A stretch of 64,000 nt of DNA from an uncultured Butyricicoccus sp. (GCA_934532985.1 CAKTAV010000001.1:1-64000); one strand, 5' to 3'; shown: positions 16,079-27,215, counted from the first letter of the stretch. Made by a program: numbers and translations. The notes: generated by a model from the sequence alone, not told the origin.

Positions 16079-16951
16079 ATGAAGCGACAGCAGAGCTTTG
16101 TTCTAGTCGGCGGTGACATTCGGCAAGCCCATCTCGGGCGGATGCTCGTGGAAAAAGGGGCACGCGTGACGGCGGTCGGGTTGGAACGCCATGAAACCGG
16201 AGACTGGTTTCCGCTCACCACCGATCTGCACCGCGCCTGCAAGGGATCCGACGTCGTTCTGCTTCCTCTGCCCGTGATGCGGGAACGCGGACTGCTCAAC
16301 GCCCCGCTCGCCAACGCGCCGTTTCGCATCGCTGAGGTGCTGGACACCATTCCGCCCGGAACACTGGTGTTTGGCGGCTCTGTCCCGCACATGGTGCACG
16401 AAATGGCGAAGCGGCGGGAGCTTATCGTGCGCGATTATCTCGCCGAAGAGGAGCTTGCCCTGCGCAATGCGATTCCCACGGCAGAGGGCGCGATTCAAAT
16501 CGCCATGGAGCAGCTGCCGGTGACGATTCACGCGCTGCCTGTGCTCATTCTCGGCTGCGGACGGATTGGTACGGCGCTGGCGCAGCGTCTGCACGCCCTC
16601 GGCGCCGATGTCACGGTTTCCGCGCGCCGATATGAGGATTTCGCGCGCATCTCCGCCATGGGCTGGCACGCCGCGGACACCCGCGCGCTGACAGGAACGC
16701 TGGCGCGCTATGCGCTCATCATCAACACCATTCCGGCGGAAGTACTCTCCTGTTCGCTCGTCGCGCAGTGTCGGGAGGACGTCCTGCTGATGGATTTGGC
16801 AAGCGGCACGGGCGGCGTCACCAAGCAGGCGCGTGAGCTGCGCCCGTTCATCCACGCCCTGTCACTGCCCGGCCGGGTCGCTCCGGTGACCGCCGCGGCA
16901 GATATTTGTGAAACCATCACCCACATGTTAGAGGAGGAAAGAAAACGGTGA
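16079..16951 (+). CDS. dpaA: Dipicolinate synthase subunit A
   Basis: Makes dipicolinic acid from a lysine-pathway intermediate (4-hydroxy-tetrahydrodipicolinate) in the mother cell during sporulation. 290 residues: an N-terminal domain starting VLVGGDIRQAHLGRML and a C-terminal NAD(P)-binding Rossmann domain with LILGCGRIGTALAQRL (about 155-170). Length fits Bacillus SpoVFA (297). Start ATG 16079 follows GGGAGGG. It overlaps dpaB by 4 nt (GTGA). A sigma-K-like promoter lies upstream, consistent with late mother-cell expression. Confidence 0.95.
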   Translation: MKRQQSFVLVGGDIRQAHLGRMLVEKGARVTAVGLERHETGDWFPLTTDLHRACKGSDVVLLPLPVMRERGLLNAPLANAPFRIAEVLDTIPPGTLVFGGSVPHMVHEMAKRRELIVRDYLAEEELALRNAIPTAEGAIQIAMEQLPVTIHALPVLILGCGRIGTALAQRLHALGADVTVSARRYEDFARISAMGWHAADTRALTGTLARYALIINTIPAEVLSCSLVAQCREDVLLMDLASGTGGVTKQARELRPFIHALSLPGRVAPVTAAADICETITHMLEEERKR

Positions 16952-17517
16952 GCCGAACGATTGGATTTGCGCTCTGCGGCTCATTCTGTACGCTGACGCG
17001 TACCTTGGCCGTGATGGAGCGCATGGCAAAATCCGGCTGGGACATCACGCCGATTGTGTCCGACAACTGCCGGACGCTGGATACCCGGTTCGGAAAAGCG
17101 GCAGATTATCTCGACGAAATCACCGAACTGTGCGGAAAGCCGCCCTTGACCACCCTGCAAGACGTCGAGCCGATCGGGCCGAAGGCGCTGTTTGACGCAC
17201 TGGTCATCGCACCGTGCACAGGCAGTACGCTGGCACGTCTGTCCTACGGGCTGAGCGACACGCCGCAGACACTGGCGGCAAAGTCTCAGCTACGCATTGG
17301 ACGTCCGGTCGTGCTGGCAGTATCGACAAACGATGCGCTGTCCGGCTCGGCGGAAAACATTGGCCGTCTGCTCAACCGGCGCGGGTATTATTTCGTTCCA
17401 ATGCGGCAGGACGCCCCGCAGACCAAGCCGCGCTCCATGGTCGCCATTCTGGAAAACATTCCGGAAACCGTGGAGGCCGCGTTAAACGGCGAGCAGATTC
17501 AGCCTATTTTGTTATAA
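16948..17517 (+). CDS. dpaB: Dipicolinate synthase subunit B (flavoprotein)
   Basis: 189 residues from GTG 16948, overlapping the dpaA stop by 4 nt. It is a flavodoxin-like Dfp/UbiX-fold flavoprotein: IGFALCGSFCTL at the N-terminus, IAPCTGSTLARLSYG (about 87-101) and the later VLAVSTNDALSGSAEN. It acts with DpaA to oxidise the ring to dipicolinate, which is then pumped into the spore with calcium. It is last in the operon and ends just before a strong terminator. Length fits SpoVFB (about 200). Confidence 0.95.
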   Translation: MSRTIGFALCGSFCTLTRTLAVMERMAKSGWDITPIVSDNCRTLDTRFGKAADYLDEITELCGKPPLTTLQDVEPIGPKALFDALVIAPCTGSTLARLSYGLSDTPQTLAAKSQLRIGRPVVLAVSTNDALSGSAENIGRLLNRRGYYFVPMRQDAPQTKPRSMVAILENIPETVEAALNGEQIQPILL

Positions 17518-17522
17518 TCGAG

Positions 17523-17568
17523 CGCCGCAGGGAATCGTCGATTCTCTGCGGCGTTGTTCTGCTTTTTT
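17523..17568 (+). terminator. Rho-independent terminator of dpaAB
   Basis: 14-bp stem (CGCCGCAGGGAATC with GATTCTCTGCGGCG; one G-T pair), 3-nt loop, then a T-rich tail. Confidence 0.9.
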
Positions 17569-17603
17569 CGCATAAAAGCGCCGTTCGCAGGGAACAGTGA
17601 TAA

Positions 17604-18923
<1,320 letters not shown>

Positions 18924-18932
18924 ACAGAAAAA

Positions 18933-18973
18933 AACCGGCGGTTGTACGAGAAGTTTTCGTACAACCGCCGGTT
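18933..18973. terminator. Strong hairpin terminator after eno
   Basis: Near-perfect stem of about 17 bp (AACCGGCGGTTGTACGA with its complement), with a run of As before it, so it may act in both directions. Confidence 0.85.
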
Positions 18974-19245
18974 TGGCGTGTTTGGGTTTGGTGTGTGCCA
19001 TTTATCTGCCTGTTCTCAGAGTAACGCTTACCGTTTCTTTCCCTCAGCGATAATAGCCTGCGATAGCGGAAAAACTTCGAATCCAGTTTTTCCGCGTGTA
19101 GAGCATTGAGGAAGGTCTTTAGGAAACGTAGTTTCCTAAATCAGCTTCTTTCCCCTATTTCTTGTCTGATGACAAGAAATGGGGCCGCCGCGGAGCGGAA
19201 TGGGCAAGTCTGCTTCGGCTCTCCTATCCACTCAATCAGCTTTCA
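18974..19245. repeat. Gene-free stretch with a cluster of perfect hairpins
   Basis: Between convergent eno and parC-like genes, no open frame is convincing. Three hairpins stand out: GCGGAAAAACT/AGTTTTTCCGC (19066-19095), TTTAGGAAAC/GTTTCCTAAA (19118-19140) and CCCCTATTTCTTGTC/GACAAGAAATGGGG (19152-19184). None has the T run of a terminator. It may be a palindromic mini-element or a small RNA. A 19-nt segment at 19013-19031 recurs with two changes at 36444-36462. Confidence 0.5.
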
Positions 19246-21462
19246 TCATTCCCCCAGCAAGCTCTGCTGTCCCTTATCCTCTTCGCGCAGCATCGCGCCG
19301 ACCGACGGAATGGAATGCGATACATACCGGCGGGAGGTCGCAAACGGGGTGTCCTTGGTCCAGACAGCGTGCGTAATCGTGTGTCCGCCGCGCAGCACCA
19401 TTGCCTGCACGCCGATTGTCGTGCGGGTATTCTTGGTCGGAATTACCGACGTCTCAATCGTCAGCGCACGTCCGTTGGTTGCAAACAGCGTGATGCGTTC
19501 CTCCTCCTTTACATGGAAGAACGCCTTGACCGGCGAGCGGTCGGAGTATGCACTGGTCAGACGGCGGCGGTTTGTCTTGGTCACATAGCCCGACAGCTCA
19601 ATGCGTGCCGCCTTGCCGTTTTCAAAAATCAGCACCAGATTGCCGTCATACTTGCCCGGCAGCAGCAGGAACAGCGGACGCTCGTCCTCGTCCATCTCCA
19701 GCTTCGCCGGCAGATAGTCGCCCAGTGTGCTCGCCTTGGAGTCATCAAAGTCGCACGCACGCGCCTTATATACCTTCTGCTGATCCGTAAAGAACAGCAG
19801 CTCGTCTCGGTTGCTCGCCTCAAAGGATTGCAGCAACTCGTCGCCCTCCTTGAGCTTGTGATCCGAAGCAGAGCGATAGGACTGCCGCGTGATCTTCTTA
19901 AAGTAACCCTCTCGCGTCAGGAACAGATGCACCGGATAATCCGGAATGTCCTCCTCCGGCGTGTTGGCAGCGACGGTCTCCTCCGCAATAATCGTCGAGC
20001 GGCGCGGGCACGGATAATTTTTCATGACCGCTTCCAGCTCTTTGATAATCAGATTGCGTATCTTGGTTTTGCTCTTGAGGATGCCCTCCAGACGGGCGAT
20101 CTCCTTCTCCAGCTCCTCCGTCTCGGTCAATCGCTTGAGAATATATTCCTTGTTGATGTGACGCAGCTTGATTTCCGCAATAAACTCCGCCTGTACCTCG
20201 TCAATCGCGAAGCCTTCCATCAGGTTCGGAACCACCATGCTGTCGGTCTCCGTGTTGCGGATAATCGCAATCGCCTTGTCAATGTCCAGCAGGATTTCTT
20301 TCAAGCCGTGCAGCAGATGCAGCTTGTCCCGCTTCTTGCCCAGCTCATAAAACAGCGTGCGCTTTTTGCACTCCGTGCGCCACGCCGTCCACTCTTCCAA
20401 CAGAGCGCGAACGCCCAGCACCCGCGGCATGCCCGCGATCAGCACATTAAAATTGCACGAGCAGCTGTCCATCAGCGGCGTCATCTGCATCAGTCGATCC
20501 ATCAGGCGCGCCGGATCCGTGCCGCGCTTGAGGTCGATCGCCAGCTTAAGACCGGACAAGTCGCTCTCGTCGCGGACATCCGAGATCTCACGAATTTTTC
20601 CCGCTTTGACCAGATCGGTAATCTTGTCGATAATCGCTTCAATGGTCGTCGTGTACGGAATCTGCGTGACCTCAATCAGGTTTTCCTTTTTGAGATACTG
20701 CCACCGCGCACGCACCTTAAACGAGCCGCGTCCCGTCTCATAAATCTTTGCCATCTCCTCGCGGTTGAGGATGATCTCTCCGCCCGTCGGGAAATCCGGC
20801 GCCGGCAGCGTCTCCATCAAATCACAATCGCTGTCGCGCAGATAGGCAATTGTCGTCTGGCACACCTCGTGCAGGTTAAAGCCGCAAAACGAGCTCGCCA
20901 TACCGACGGCGATGCCGGTGTTTGCCGACACCAGAATGTTTGGGAACGTCGTCGGCAGCAGCGTCGGTTCTTTCATCTCGCCGTCGTAGTTGTCCACAAA
21001 ATCCACCGCGTCCATGTCGATGTCGCGGAACAGCTCCTTGCAGAACGCATCCAGCTTTGCCTCGGTATAACGCGGGGCGGCATACGCCATGTCGCGCGAA
21101 TACACCTTGCCGAAGTTGCCCTTGGAATCGACAAACGGCATGAGCAGCGCTTCGTTGCCGCGCGTCAGGCGCACCATGGTCTCATAGATCGCGCTGTCGC
21201 CATGCGGGTTGAGCTTCATCGTCTGTCCGACAATGTTGGCGGATTTGGTTCGATTCGCGCCCATCAGACCCATCTTATACATCATATACAGCAGCTTGCG
21301 GTGCGACGGCTTAAAGCCGTCAATCTCCGGAATCGCACGTGACACGATGACGCTCATCGCATACGGCATGTAGTTTTCCCGCAGTGTGTCCGTGATACGC
21401 TGCGCGACTGGTTCCGGTGCGTGATATTCCTTCTGCGGCTGTTTGGTTATTTTCTTTGCCAT
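19246..21462 (-). CDS. parC: Type IIA topoisomerase subunit A (ParC-like)
   Basis: DNA breakage and rejoining subunit of a type IIA topoisomerase, probably decatenating. 738 residues: winged-helix/tower domains (about 30-500) with the QRDR-like HGDSAIYE and the catalytic tyrosine in APRYTE, and a shortened C-terminal beta-pinwheel (about 500-735). The GyrA-box (QRRGGKG) is missing, which argues for ParC rather than GyrA. The sequence is divergent from canonical ParC (IPEIDGFKPSHRKLLYMMYKMG for the usual IPDVRDGLKPVQRR start). It lies 20 nt downstream of its parE-like partner and ends the operon. Confidence 0.88.
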   Translation of the reverse strand: MAKKITKQPQKEYHAPEPVAQRITDTLRENYMPYAMSVIVSRAIPEIDGFKPSHRKLLYMMYKMGLMGANRTKSANIVGQTMKLNPHGDSAIYETMVRLTRGNEALLMPFVDSKGNFGKVYSRDMAYAAPRYTEAKLDAFCKELFRDIDMDAVDFVDNYDGEMKEPTLLPTTFPNILVSANTGIAVGMASSFCGFNLHEVCQTTIAYLRDSDCDLMETLPAPDFPTGGEIILNREEMAKIYETGRGSFKVRARWQYLKKENLIEVTQIPYTTTIEAIIDKITDLVKAGKIREISDVRDESDLSGLKLAIDLKRGTDPARLMDRLMQMTPLMDSCSCNFNVLIAGMPRVLGVRALLEEWTAWRTECKKRTLFYELGKKRDKLHLLHGLKEILLDIDKAIAIIRNTETDSMVVPNLMEGFAIDEVQAEFIAEIKLRHINKEYILKRLTETEELEKEIARLEGILKSKTKIRNLIIKELEAVMKNYPCPRRSTIIAEETVAANTPEEDIPDYPVHLFLTREGYFKKITRQSYRSASDHKLKEGDELLQSFEASNRDELLFFTDQQKVYKARACDFDDSKASTLGDYLPAKLEMDEDERPLFLLLPGKYDGNLVLIFENGKAARIELSGYVTKTNRRRLTSAYSDRSPVKAFFHVKEEERITLFATNGRALTIETSVIPTKNTRTTIGVQAMVLRGGHTITHAVWTKDTPFATSRRYVSHSIPSVGAMLREEDKGQQSLLGE

Positions 21463-21482
21463 TGCTTTTCTTCACTCTCTCG

Positions 21483-23474
21483 TTAGGAAATATCGGCGGC
21501 GTCCAAATACTGCCAGCCGTTTTCCGCGATGTATTCCTTTCGTCCTGCCAGATTGTCGCCCAGCAGCAGATCAAACATCTCCCGGGTCGGCGCGACATCC
21601 TCCGGCGTCACGCGAATCAATCGCCGCGTCTCCGGATTCATCGTCGTCTCCCACATCATGTCCGGATCGTTCTCGCCCAGACCCTTGGAGCGCTGGAGCT
21701 TGCACTTTTTGCCCTCCAGCTCGGACAGAATCTGCGCCTTTTCGTTTTCATCAAACGCAAAATACGTCTTGCTCTTATAGGTAATCTCGTACAGCGGCGA
21801 CTCGGCGATATAGACATAGCCCTCGTCGATCAGCGTCGGCACGAGACGATACAGCATTGTCAAAATCAGCGTGCGAATCTGGAAGCCATCGACGTCAGCG
21901 TCGGTACAGATCACGATTTTGTTCCAGCGCAGCTTGTCCAGATCAAAATTCGTCAGATCCTTCGTTGCCTTAGAGCGCACCTCCACGCCGCAGCCCAGCA
22001 CGCGCAACAGATCCGTGATGATATCGCTCTTGAAAATCTTATCGTAATCCGCCTTCAGGCAGTTCAAAATCTTGCCGCGCACCGGCATAATCGCCTGAAA
22101 TTCCGAATCGCGTCCCTGCTTGCAGGAACCCAGCGCGGAATCGCCCTCCACGATATACAGCTCGCGGCGGGAGACGTCCTTCGTGCGGCAGTCCACAAAC
22201 TTCTGCACACGGTTTGCCATGTCCAGATTACCGGAGAGCTTTTTGCGGATGTTCAGGCGCGCACGCTCCGCCTGCTCGCGGGAACGCTTGTTGATGAGCA
22301 CCTGCTCGGCGATTTTGTCCGCCTCCGCCTTGTTTTCGATAAAGTAAATCTCCAAGCCGGAACGCAGGAAGTCGGTCATCGCCTCCTGAATGAACTTGTT
22401 GGTGATGGATTTCTTGGTTTGGTTTTCATACGAGGTATAGGTAGAAAAACAGTTGGTCACCAAAATCAAACTGTCGGCGATGTCCTGAATCGAGATACGG
22501 CTCTCGTTCTTGTTGTATTTGTTGTTCTGCTTGAGATATGCATCCAGCGCCGAGACAAACGCCGAGCGCACAGCTTTTTCCGGTGCGCCGCCGTGCTCCA
22601 GCCACGACGAGTTGTGATAGTACTCAATGCGCGACACCGACGAGGAAAAGCAGAACGAACAGTTCATGAGTACCTTGTACTCCGGCTTGTCCGCGCGATC
22701 TCGTCCGCGCTTTTCCGACGAAATCGTCTGCACGGACGTCAGCGCATTGTCGCCCGCAATCTCCGTGACATAGTCCGTAATGCCGTTTTCATAATAGAAT
22801 TCCTGTGTCTCAAAGCCGTTTTCCGTCTCCGAGCGCAGCACAAAGCGCAGATGCGGATTGACTACCGCCTGCCGCTTGAGCACATCCTGATAGTAGTCCA
22901 GCGGGATCAGAATGTCGGTAAAGACCTCCAAATCCGGCCGCCAGCGAATGCGCGTGCCGGTCTGCGCGTCGGTGATCTTTTTGCGGCGGAAGCCGGATTT
23001 GACGCCGGTCTGGTTTTCGCCCTTTTCAAAATGCAGCGTGTACTCATAGCCGTCACGGCGCACCCAGACATCCATGTACTCCGACGAATACTGCGTCGCA
23101 CACGTACCCAGACCGTTCAGGCCCAGAGAAAATTCATAGTTCTCGCCGTCATTCGTGCGGTATTTGCCGCCGGCATATAGCTCACAGAATACCAGCTCCC
23201 AGTTGTATCTCTGCTCATTGGCATTAAAATCCACTGGAATACCGCGTCCGTGGTCCTCGACTTCAATGGAATGGTCCAGATACCGCGTCACGGTAATGAC
23301 GTCGCCGTAGCCCTCACGCGCTTCGTCGATGGAGTTGGATAAGATCTCAAACACCGAGTGTTCGCAGCCCTCTAAGCCGTCCGAGCCAAAGATAACGCCC
23401 GGTCGTTTGCGCACACGGTCCGCACCCTTGAGGGCGGAGATACTCTCATTTCCGTATTTGTTCGACTGTTTCAT
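21483..23474 (-). CDS. parE: Type IIA topoisomerase subunit B (ParE-like, divergent)
   Basis: ATPase subunit, 663 residues from ATG 23474 (GGAG 9 nt upstream; frame extends to 23495). GHKL ATPase motifs are present: EILSNSIDEA, DHGRGIPV and GLNGLGTCATQ (usual GLHGVGAS). The TOPRIM domain keeps the catalytic Glu and the acidic pair but reads EGDSALGSCKQGRD where gyrases have EGDSAGGSAKQGRD, and TDADVDGFQIRTL for TDADVDGAHIRTL. It looks like the divergent clostridial topoisomerase IV. It has a near-consensus promoter 70-100 nt upstream. Confidence 0.88.
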   Translation of the reverse strand: MKQSNKYGNESISALKGADRVRKRPGVIFGSDGLEGCEHSVFEILSNSIDEAREGYGDVITVTRYLDHSIEVEDHGRGIPVDFNANEQRYNWELVFCELYAGGKYRTNDGENYEFSLGLNGLGTCATQYSSEYMDVWVRRDGYEYTLHFEKGENQTGVKSGFRRKKITDAQTGTRIRWRPDLEVFTDILIPLDYYQDVLKRQAVVNPHLRFVLRSETENGFETQEFYYENGITDYVTEIAGDNALTSVQTISSEKRGRDRADKPEYKVLMNCSFCFSSSVSRIEYYHNSSWLEHGGAPEKAVRSAFVSALDAYLKQNNKYNKNESRISIQDIADSLILVTNCFSTYTSYENQTKKSITNKFIQEAMTDFLRSGLEIYFIENKAEADKIAEQVLINKRSREQAERARLNIRKKLSGNLDMANRVQKFVDCRTKDVSRRELYIVEGDSALGSCKQGRDSEFQAIMPVRGKILNCLKADYDKIFKSDIITDLLRVLGCGVEVRSKATKDLTNFDLDKLRWNKIVICTDADVDGFQIRTLILTMLYRLVPTLIDEGYVYIAESPLYEITYKSKTYFAFDENEKAQILSELEGKKCKLQRSKGLGENDPDMMWETTMNPETRRLIRVTPEDVAPTREMFDLLLGDNLAGRKEYIAENGWQYLDAADIS

Positions 23475-23545
23475 TCCATCATTCTCCCAAAACACTGCAT
23501 ATTTAAAACCATTTTTATCTTTTCAATCAATATCAGATACGCCCT

Positions 23546-23574
23546 AGTATAGCGCAAAAAGTCGTTCTCGTCAA
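23546..23574 (-). promoter_or_regulatory. Sigma-A promoter of the parE-parC operon
   Basis: TTGACG (23574-23569) and TATACT (23551-23546), 17-nt spacer, on the minus strand. Confidence 0.8.
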
Positions 23575-23593
23575 ATCATACCGCTTGTTCCAG

Positions 23594-23627
23594 AAAAAAC
23601 GGGACGAACTGTGCTGTCCGTCCCGTC
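23594..23627 (-). terminator. Rho-independent terminator
   Basis: ACGGGACG/CGTCCCGT stem with a run of Ts on the minus strand, directly after the stop of the acidic membrane protein gene. Confidence 0.85.
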
Positions 23628-23632
23628 TCGTA

Positions 23633-23881
23633 TTATTCTTCGCTGTCCTCCGGAAGCTCAATTTTGTCCGGAGCCTCTTCTTCTCCTTCTTCGTCCTCGT
23701 CGTCCCACTCTTCGTCATACCAGTCCTCGTCCGCGCCGTACTCATTCATAACGTCCGAGCCGCGGTTGTTGCTGCCGATGGTCACACGGATGCCCTTCTT
23801 AATCGGCGCGAGCAAAAAGCCCAAAATGACACCGACACAAACCAGCGCCAGACCACGGAAAAAACGATCTGCCTTATTCAT
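23633..23881 (-). CDS. Small acidic single-pass membrane protein, function unknown
   Basis: 82 residues from ATG 23881 (GGAGG 9 nt upstream; a longer frame to 23959 is not supported). One membrane segment (about 10-27, LALVCVGVILGFLLAP), a short basic stretch (IKKGIRVTIGS), then a highly acidic tail (about 50-82, mostly Asp and Glu). The LAP after the membrane segment recalls YtxH-type proteins. No function can be assigned. It is a single-gene unit between the topoisomerase operon and rpsU. Confidence 0.7.
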   Translation of the reverse strand: MNKADRFFRGLALVCVGVILGFLLAPIKKGIRVTIGSNNRGSDVMNEYGADEDWYDEEWDDEDEEGEEEAPDKIELPEDSEE

Positions 23882-24267
23882 TCTGCATTGCCTCCATCCG
23901 GCGCGCAGTGCGCCCATATCCTTTTGTTCAGCATAACATAATTTCGCCAATGCGTCCACCCTTCTATTGTGAGTAACAGCAGAAAATTCCGGCCTGCGGC
24001 ATACCGCAAACCGGAATTCCCCCTATCTGCGGCAAAACCGAGACAGAAATTACTGCGGCCTTCCCACACAGGAACACGAACCATCGATGAATCTCTCACG
24101 CCGCAGCTGCGCCCTTCGGCGCGGATATGGGATACTCTGCTTCTCTGACAGTATATGCAGCAGAATGGGATTTATGCCTGTCAGACGGCATCTGTTATGG
24201 TTATGTCCGTACCCTGTCATTTGGGGACAAGTTTTTTTATTCTTTTTCAGGAAAGGGAGGGCAAAAG
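23882..24267. other. Gene-free stretch with several hairpins
   Basis: About 385 nt without a credible gene; open frames here have no ribosome site or known motif. Visible structures include a strong stem at about 23978-24017 (AATTCCGG..TGCGG with CCGCA..CCGGAATT), GCGCC/GGCGC near 24110-24124 and TGCC-N8-GGCA near 24177-24192. The first could terminate a leftward transcript. A small RNA is possible; I cannot identify one. Confidence 0.4.
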
Positions 24268-24302
24268 AAAACACCGAAGTACGATGTACTTCGGTGTTTT
24301 TT
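24268..24302. terminator. Terminator of rpsU
   Basis: AACACCGAAGTAC with GTACTTCGGTGTT, flanked by A and T runs on both sides; lies 22 nt past the rpsU stop. Confidence 0.9.
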
Positions 24303-24323
24303 CACTCTAACTAATAGGCGATA

Positions 24324-24503
24324 TTAGTAGCGCTTTCTCTTTGCGCGTGCCGCTTCGGACTTCTTACGGCGCTTTACGCTTGGGCTCTCATAATGCTCAC
24401 GCTTGCGAAGCTCGGAAAGCACACCCGCCTTTGCGCACGATCTCTTGAATCTTCTCAGTGCGCTGTCCAGAGATTCATTTTCCTTGACGCGGATTTCCGA
24501 CAT
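24324..24503 (-). CDS. rpsU: 30S ribosomal protein S21
   Basis: 59 residues beginning [19 protein letters not shown] and ending in the typical basic tail ([12 protein letters not shown]). It binds the 16S rRNA near the anti-Shine-Dalgarno region. I chose ATG 24503 (GGGAGGG upstream); the frame extends to 24557 but those residues are not S21-like. A consensus promoter (TTGACA-17-TATAAT) lies about 80-105 nt upstream, so it is transcribed on its own, not with yqeY or dnaG. Confidence 0.97.
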   Translation of the reverse strand: MSEIRVKENESLDSALRRFKRSCAKAGVLSELRKREHYESPSVKRRKKSEAARAKRKRY

Positions 24504-24579
24504 TGTTTTCCCTCCCTCCGCGCGTTTCAAAAATAACGCTTTTAGGACATACGACATTACATCATAAAGTCATAAATCT

Positions 24580-24608
24580 ATTATATCTTCTCAAGGAAGT
24601 ACTGTCAA
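24580..24608 (-). promoter_or_regulatory. Consensus sigma-A promoter of rpsU
   Basis: TTGACA (24608-24603) and TATAAT (24585-24580), 17-nt spacer; both hexamers are perfect. Confidence 0.9.
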
Positions 24609-24633
24609 GTACAAGTTTGATAAAACTTATCTT

Positions 24634-27159
24634 TTACTTCACTACGAGATTGATAATCTTGTTCGGGACGACGATGGACTTGACAACCTTCTTGTCGCCG
24701 ATAGCCGCGATGACCTTCTGATCCGCCATAGCGGCCTCCAGTGCGGTCTCCTTGTCGCAGCCCTGCGGAACAATCAGCTTTGCCTTGATCTTACCGTTAA
24801 TCTGTACCGGCATCTCAACGGTAGACTCCACCGTCTTGCTTTCATCGAACAACGGCCAGGTGTGCAGGCTCAACAGATCGTTTTCGCCGACCATCTGCCA
24901 CAGCTCCTCCGTGATATGCGGTGCAAACGGGTTGAGCAGGATAAGCAAGGTCTTATACTCTGCCATGTTGATGCCCTTATCATAGAACTGGTTGAGCAGG
25001 GTCATCATCTGTGCAATCGCGGTGTTCATCTTGAGGTTTTCGATGTCCTCCGTGACCTTCTGGATGGTCTTGTTCATCATGACCTCATTTTCCTTGCTGA
25101 AGCTGTCGCCCGGCTGTACCTTTTCATACAGCGCCCAGACACGGTCAAGGAATCTCTTGCAGCCCTTGATCGCCTTCTGCGACCATGCCGCCGCCTTCTC
25201 AAAGTCACCGATGAACATCTCATACAGACGCATGGTATCTGCGCCGTACTCGTCGATGGTCTCGTCCGGATTGACGACGTTGCCCAGCGACTTGGACATC
25301 TTGACGACCGGATGGTTTGCCATCTCACCGTACTTGTGTACCAGTGCCTTCTGTGCTTCCTTCTCGTCGCCGTACTTTGCCAGCAGCTCCTTCTTCTCGC
25401 TCTCCGGCAGATTGACGAAATTGTGCGGGTTCAGGCCCAGAATCATGCCGTGGCTGGTGCGCTTGTGATACGGCTCAGCATACGGAACGACACCGATGTC
25501 ATACAGGAACTTGTGCCAGAAACGGGAGTACAGTACATGCAGCGTGGTGTGCTCCATGCCGCCGTTGTACCAGTCTACCTGACCCCAGTAGTTCAGCGCT
25601 TCCTTGGACGCCAGCGCCTTGTCGTTGTGCGGATCCATATAGCGCAGGAAGTACCACGACGAGCCTGCCCACTGCGGCATAGTGTCGGTCTCGCGCTTTG
25701 CCGGACCGCCACAGCACGGACACGTCGTGTTGACCCAATCCGTCATCGCAGCCAGCGGGGATTCGCCGTCGTCCGTCGGCTCATACGACTCGACATTCGG
25801 CAGCGTCAGCGGTAGCTGATCCTCCGGCAGCGGAACCCAGCCGCACTTCTCACACTTCACCAGTGGAATCGGCTCACCCCAATATCTCTGACGGGAGAAT
25901 ACCCAGTCACGCAGTTTGTAGTTGACCTTGGCATGACCTACGCCTTCCTTGGTCAGGAACTCGGTGATCGCCTTCTTTGCCTCTTCGACGGTCATGCCGT
26001 TGAGGAAGCCGGAGTTGACCATAATGCCGGTTGCGCAGTCGGTAAAAGCTGCCTCCTGCACGTTGCCGCCCTTGACAACCTCAATGATCGGCAAGTCAAA
26101 TGCCTTCGCAAAATCCCAGTCGCGGTCATCGTGTGCCGGTACGGCCATAATGGCGCCCGTGCCGTAGCTCATCAGAACGTAGTCGGAAACAAAGATCGGG
26201 ATTTCCGTCTTGTTGACCGGATTGATCGCGCGAACGCCCTCCAGCTTGACGCCGGTCTTTTCCTTCACCAGCTCGGTGCGCTCAAAGTCCGACTTACGCG
26301 CCGCTTCCTCGCGGTAGGCACGGATGGCGTCGATGTTGGTCAGCTTGTCCGCCCACTTTTCTACCATCGGATGCTCCGGCGAGATAACCATATAGGTTGC
26401 GCCGAACAGCGTATCCGGGCGAGTGGTATATACCGTCAGCTTGTCACCTTCCGTCGTCTGGAAGTCTACTTCTGCGCCGGTGGAGCGGCCGATCCAGTGC
26501 TTCTGCTGGCTCTTCACGCGCTCAATATAATCCACCGTATCCAGATCGTCGATCAGACGCTGTGCATATTCGGTGATCTTCAGCATCCACTGGCTCTTGT
26601 TCTTGCGAACGACCTCGCTGCCGCAGCGTTCGCACACGCCGTTGACAACCTCTTCGTTTGCCAGAACGCACTTACAGCTCGTGCACCAGTTAACCGCCAT
26701 TTCCTTCTTGTATGCCAGACCGTGCTTGAACAGCTGGAGGAAAATCCACTGCGTCCACTTGTAGTAGGACGGATCGGTGGTATTGATCTCGCGGCTCCAG
26801 TCAAACGACAGGCCGAGACTCTTCAGCTGGCTCTTGAAGCGAGCGACATTCTTCTTCGTGACCTCGGCCGGATGAACGTGATTCTTAATGGCAAAGTTCT
26901 CCGTCGGCAGACCGAACGCATCCCAGCCCATCGGATACAGAACGTTGTAGCCCTGCATACGGCGCTTACGAGCGACAATGTCCAGCGCTGTGTACGAACG
27001 CGGATGACCGACATGCAGACCGGCGCCCGACGGATACGGGAACTCGACCAGCGCGTAAAACTTCGGCTTCGAATAGTCCGTGCTTGCAGCAAAGGCATTC
27101 TTCTCATCCCATACGCCCTGCCACTTTTTTTCAATCTTTTTGAAATTATATTTATCCAA
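24634..27159 (-). CDS. leuS: Leucyl-tRNA synthetase
   Basis: Charges tRNA-Leu. 841 residues, close to bacterial LeuRS. The class I signature HVGHP (in [11 protein letters not shown]) and KMSKS ([10 protein letters not shown]) are present. A CP1 editing domain with [13 protein letters not shown] lies about 235-400, and a zinc-binding segment (CTSCKCVL...CERCGSE) about 160-185. It is the last gene of the long leftward operon and follows rsfS by about 57 nt. No T-box leader is present, unlike many Firmicutes leuS genes, in line with co-transcription. Confidence 0.98.
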   Translation of the reverse strand: MDKYNFKKIEKKWQGVWDEKNAFAASTDYSKPKFYALVEFPYPSGAGLHVGHPRSYTALDIVARKRRMQGYNVLYPMGWDAFGLPTENFAIKNHVHPAEVTKKNVARFKSQLKSLGLSFDWSREINTTDPSYYKWTQWIFLQLFKHGLAYKKEMAVNWCTSCKCVLANEEVVNGVCERCGSEVVRKNKSQWMLKITEYAQRLIDDLDTVDYIERVKSQQKHWIGRSTGAEVDFQTTEGDKLTVYTTRPDTLFGATYMVISPEHPMVEKWADKLTNIDAIRAYREEAARKSDFERTELVKEKTGVKLEGVRAINPVNKTEIPIFVSDYVLMSYGTGAIMAVPAHDDRDWDFAKAFDLPIIEVVKGGNVQEAAFTDCATGIMVNSGFLNGMTVEEAKKAITEFLTKEGVGHAKVNYKLRDWVFSRQRYWGEPIPLVKCEKCGWVPLPEDQLPLTLPNVESYEPTDDGESPLAAMTDWVNTTCPCCGGPAKRETDTMPQWAGSSWYFLRYMDPHNDKALASKEALNYWGQVDWYNGGMEHTTLHVLYSRFWHKFLYDIGVVPYAEPYHKRTSHGMILGLNPHNFVNLPESEKKELLAKYGDEKEAQKALVHKYGEMANHPVVKMSKSLGNVVNPDETIDEYGADTMRLYEMFIGDFEKAAAWSQKAIKGCKRFLDRVWALYEKVQPGDSFSKENEVMMNKTIQKVTEDIENLKMNTAIAQMMTLLNQFYDKGINMAEYKTLLILLNPFAPHITEELWQMVGENDLLSLHTWPLFDESKTVESTVEMPVQINGKIKAKLIVPQGCDKETALEAAMADQKVIAAIGDKKVVKSIVVPNKIINLVVK

Positions 27160-27215
27160 TGCTACTATCTCCCATCGATAGAATTTTTATCTCTATACCG
27201 TTGCCTTGCGGCCGC

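Noticed and set aside
19162..21342. 726-codon plus-strand frame over the ParC-like gene
   Set aside because: Antisense shadow of a recognised gene; Arg/Leu/His-rich composition typical of reversed coding DNA.
24040..24110. Possible tRNA T-arm (GGTTCG) on the minus strand
   Set aside because: No matching acceptor stem, D-arm or anticodon arm could be formed; not a tRNA.
24127..24327. 66-codon plus-strand frame upstream of rpsU
   Set aside because: Crosses the rpsU terminator, no ribosome site or recognised domain.
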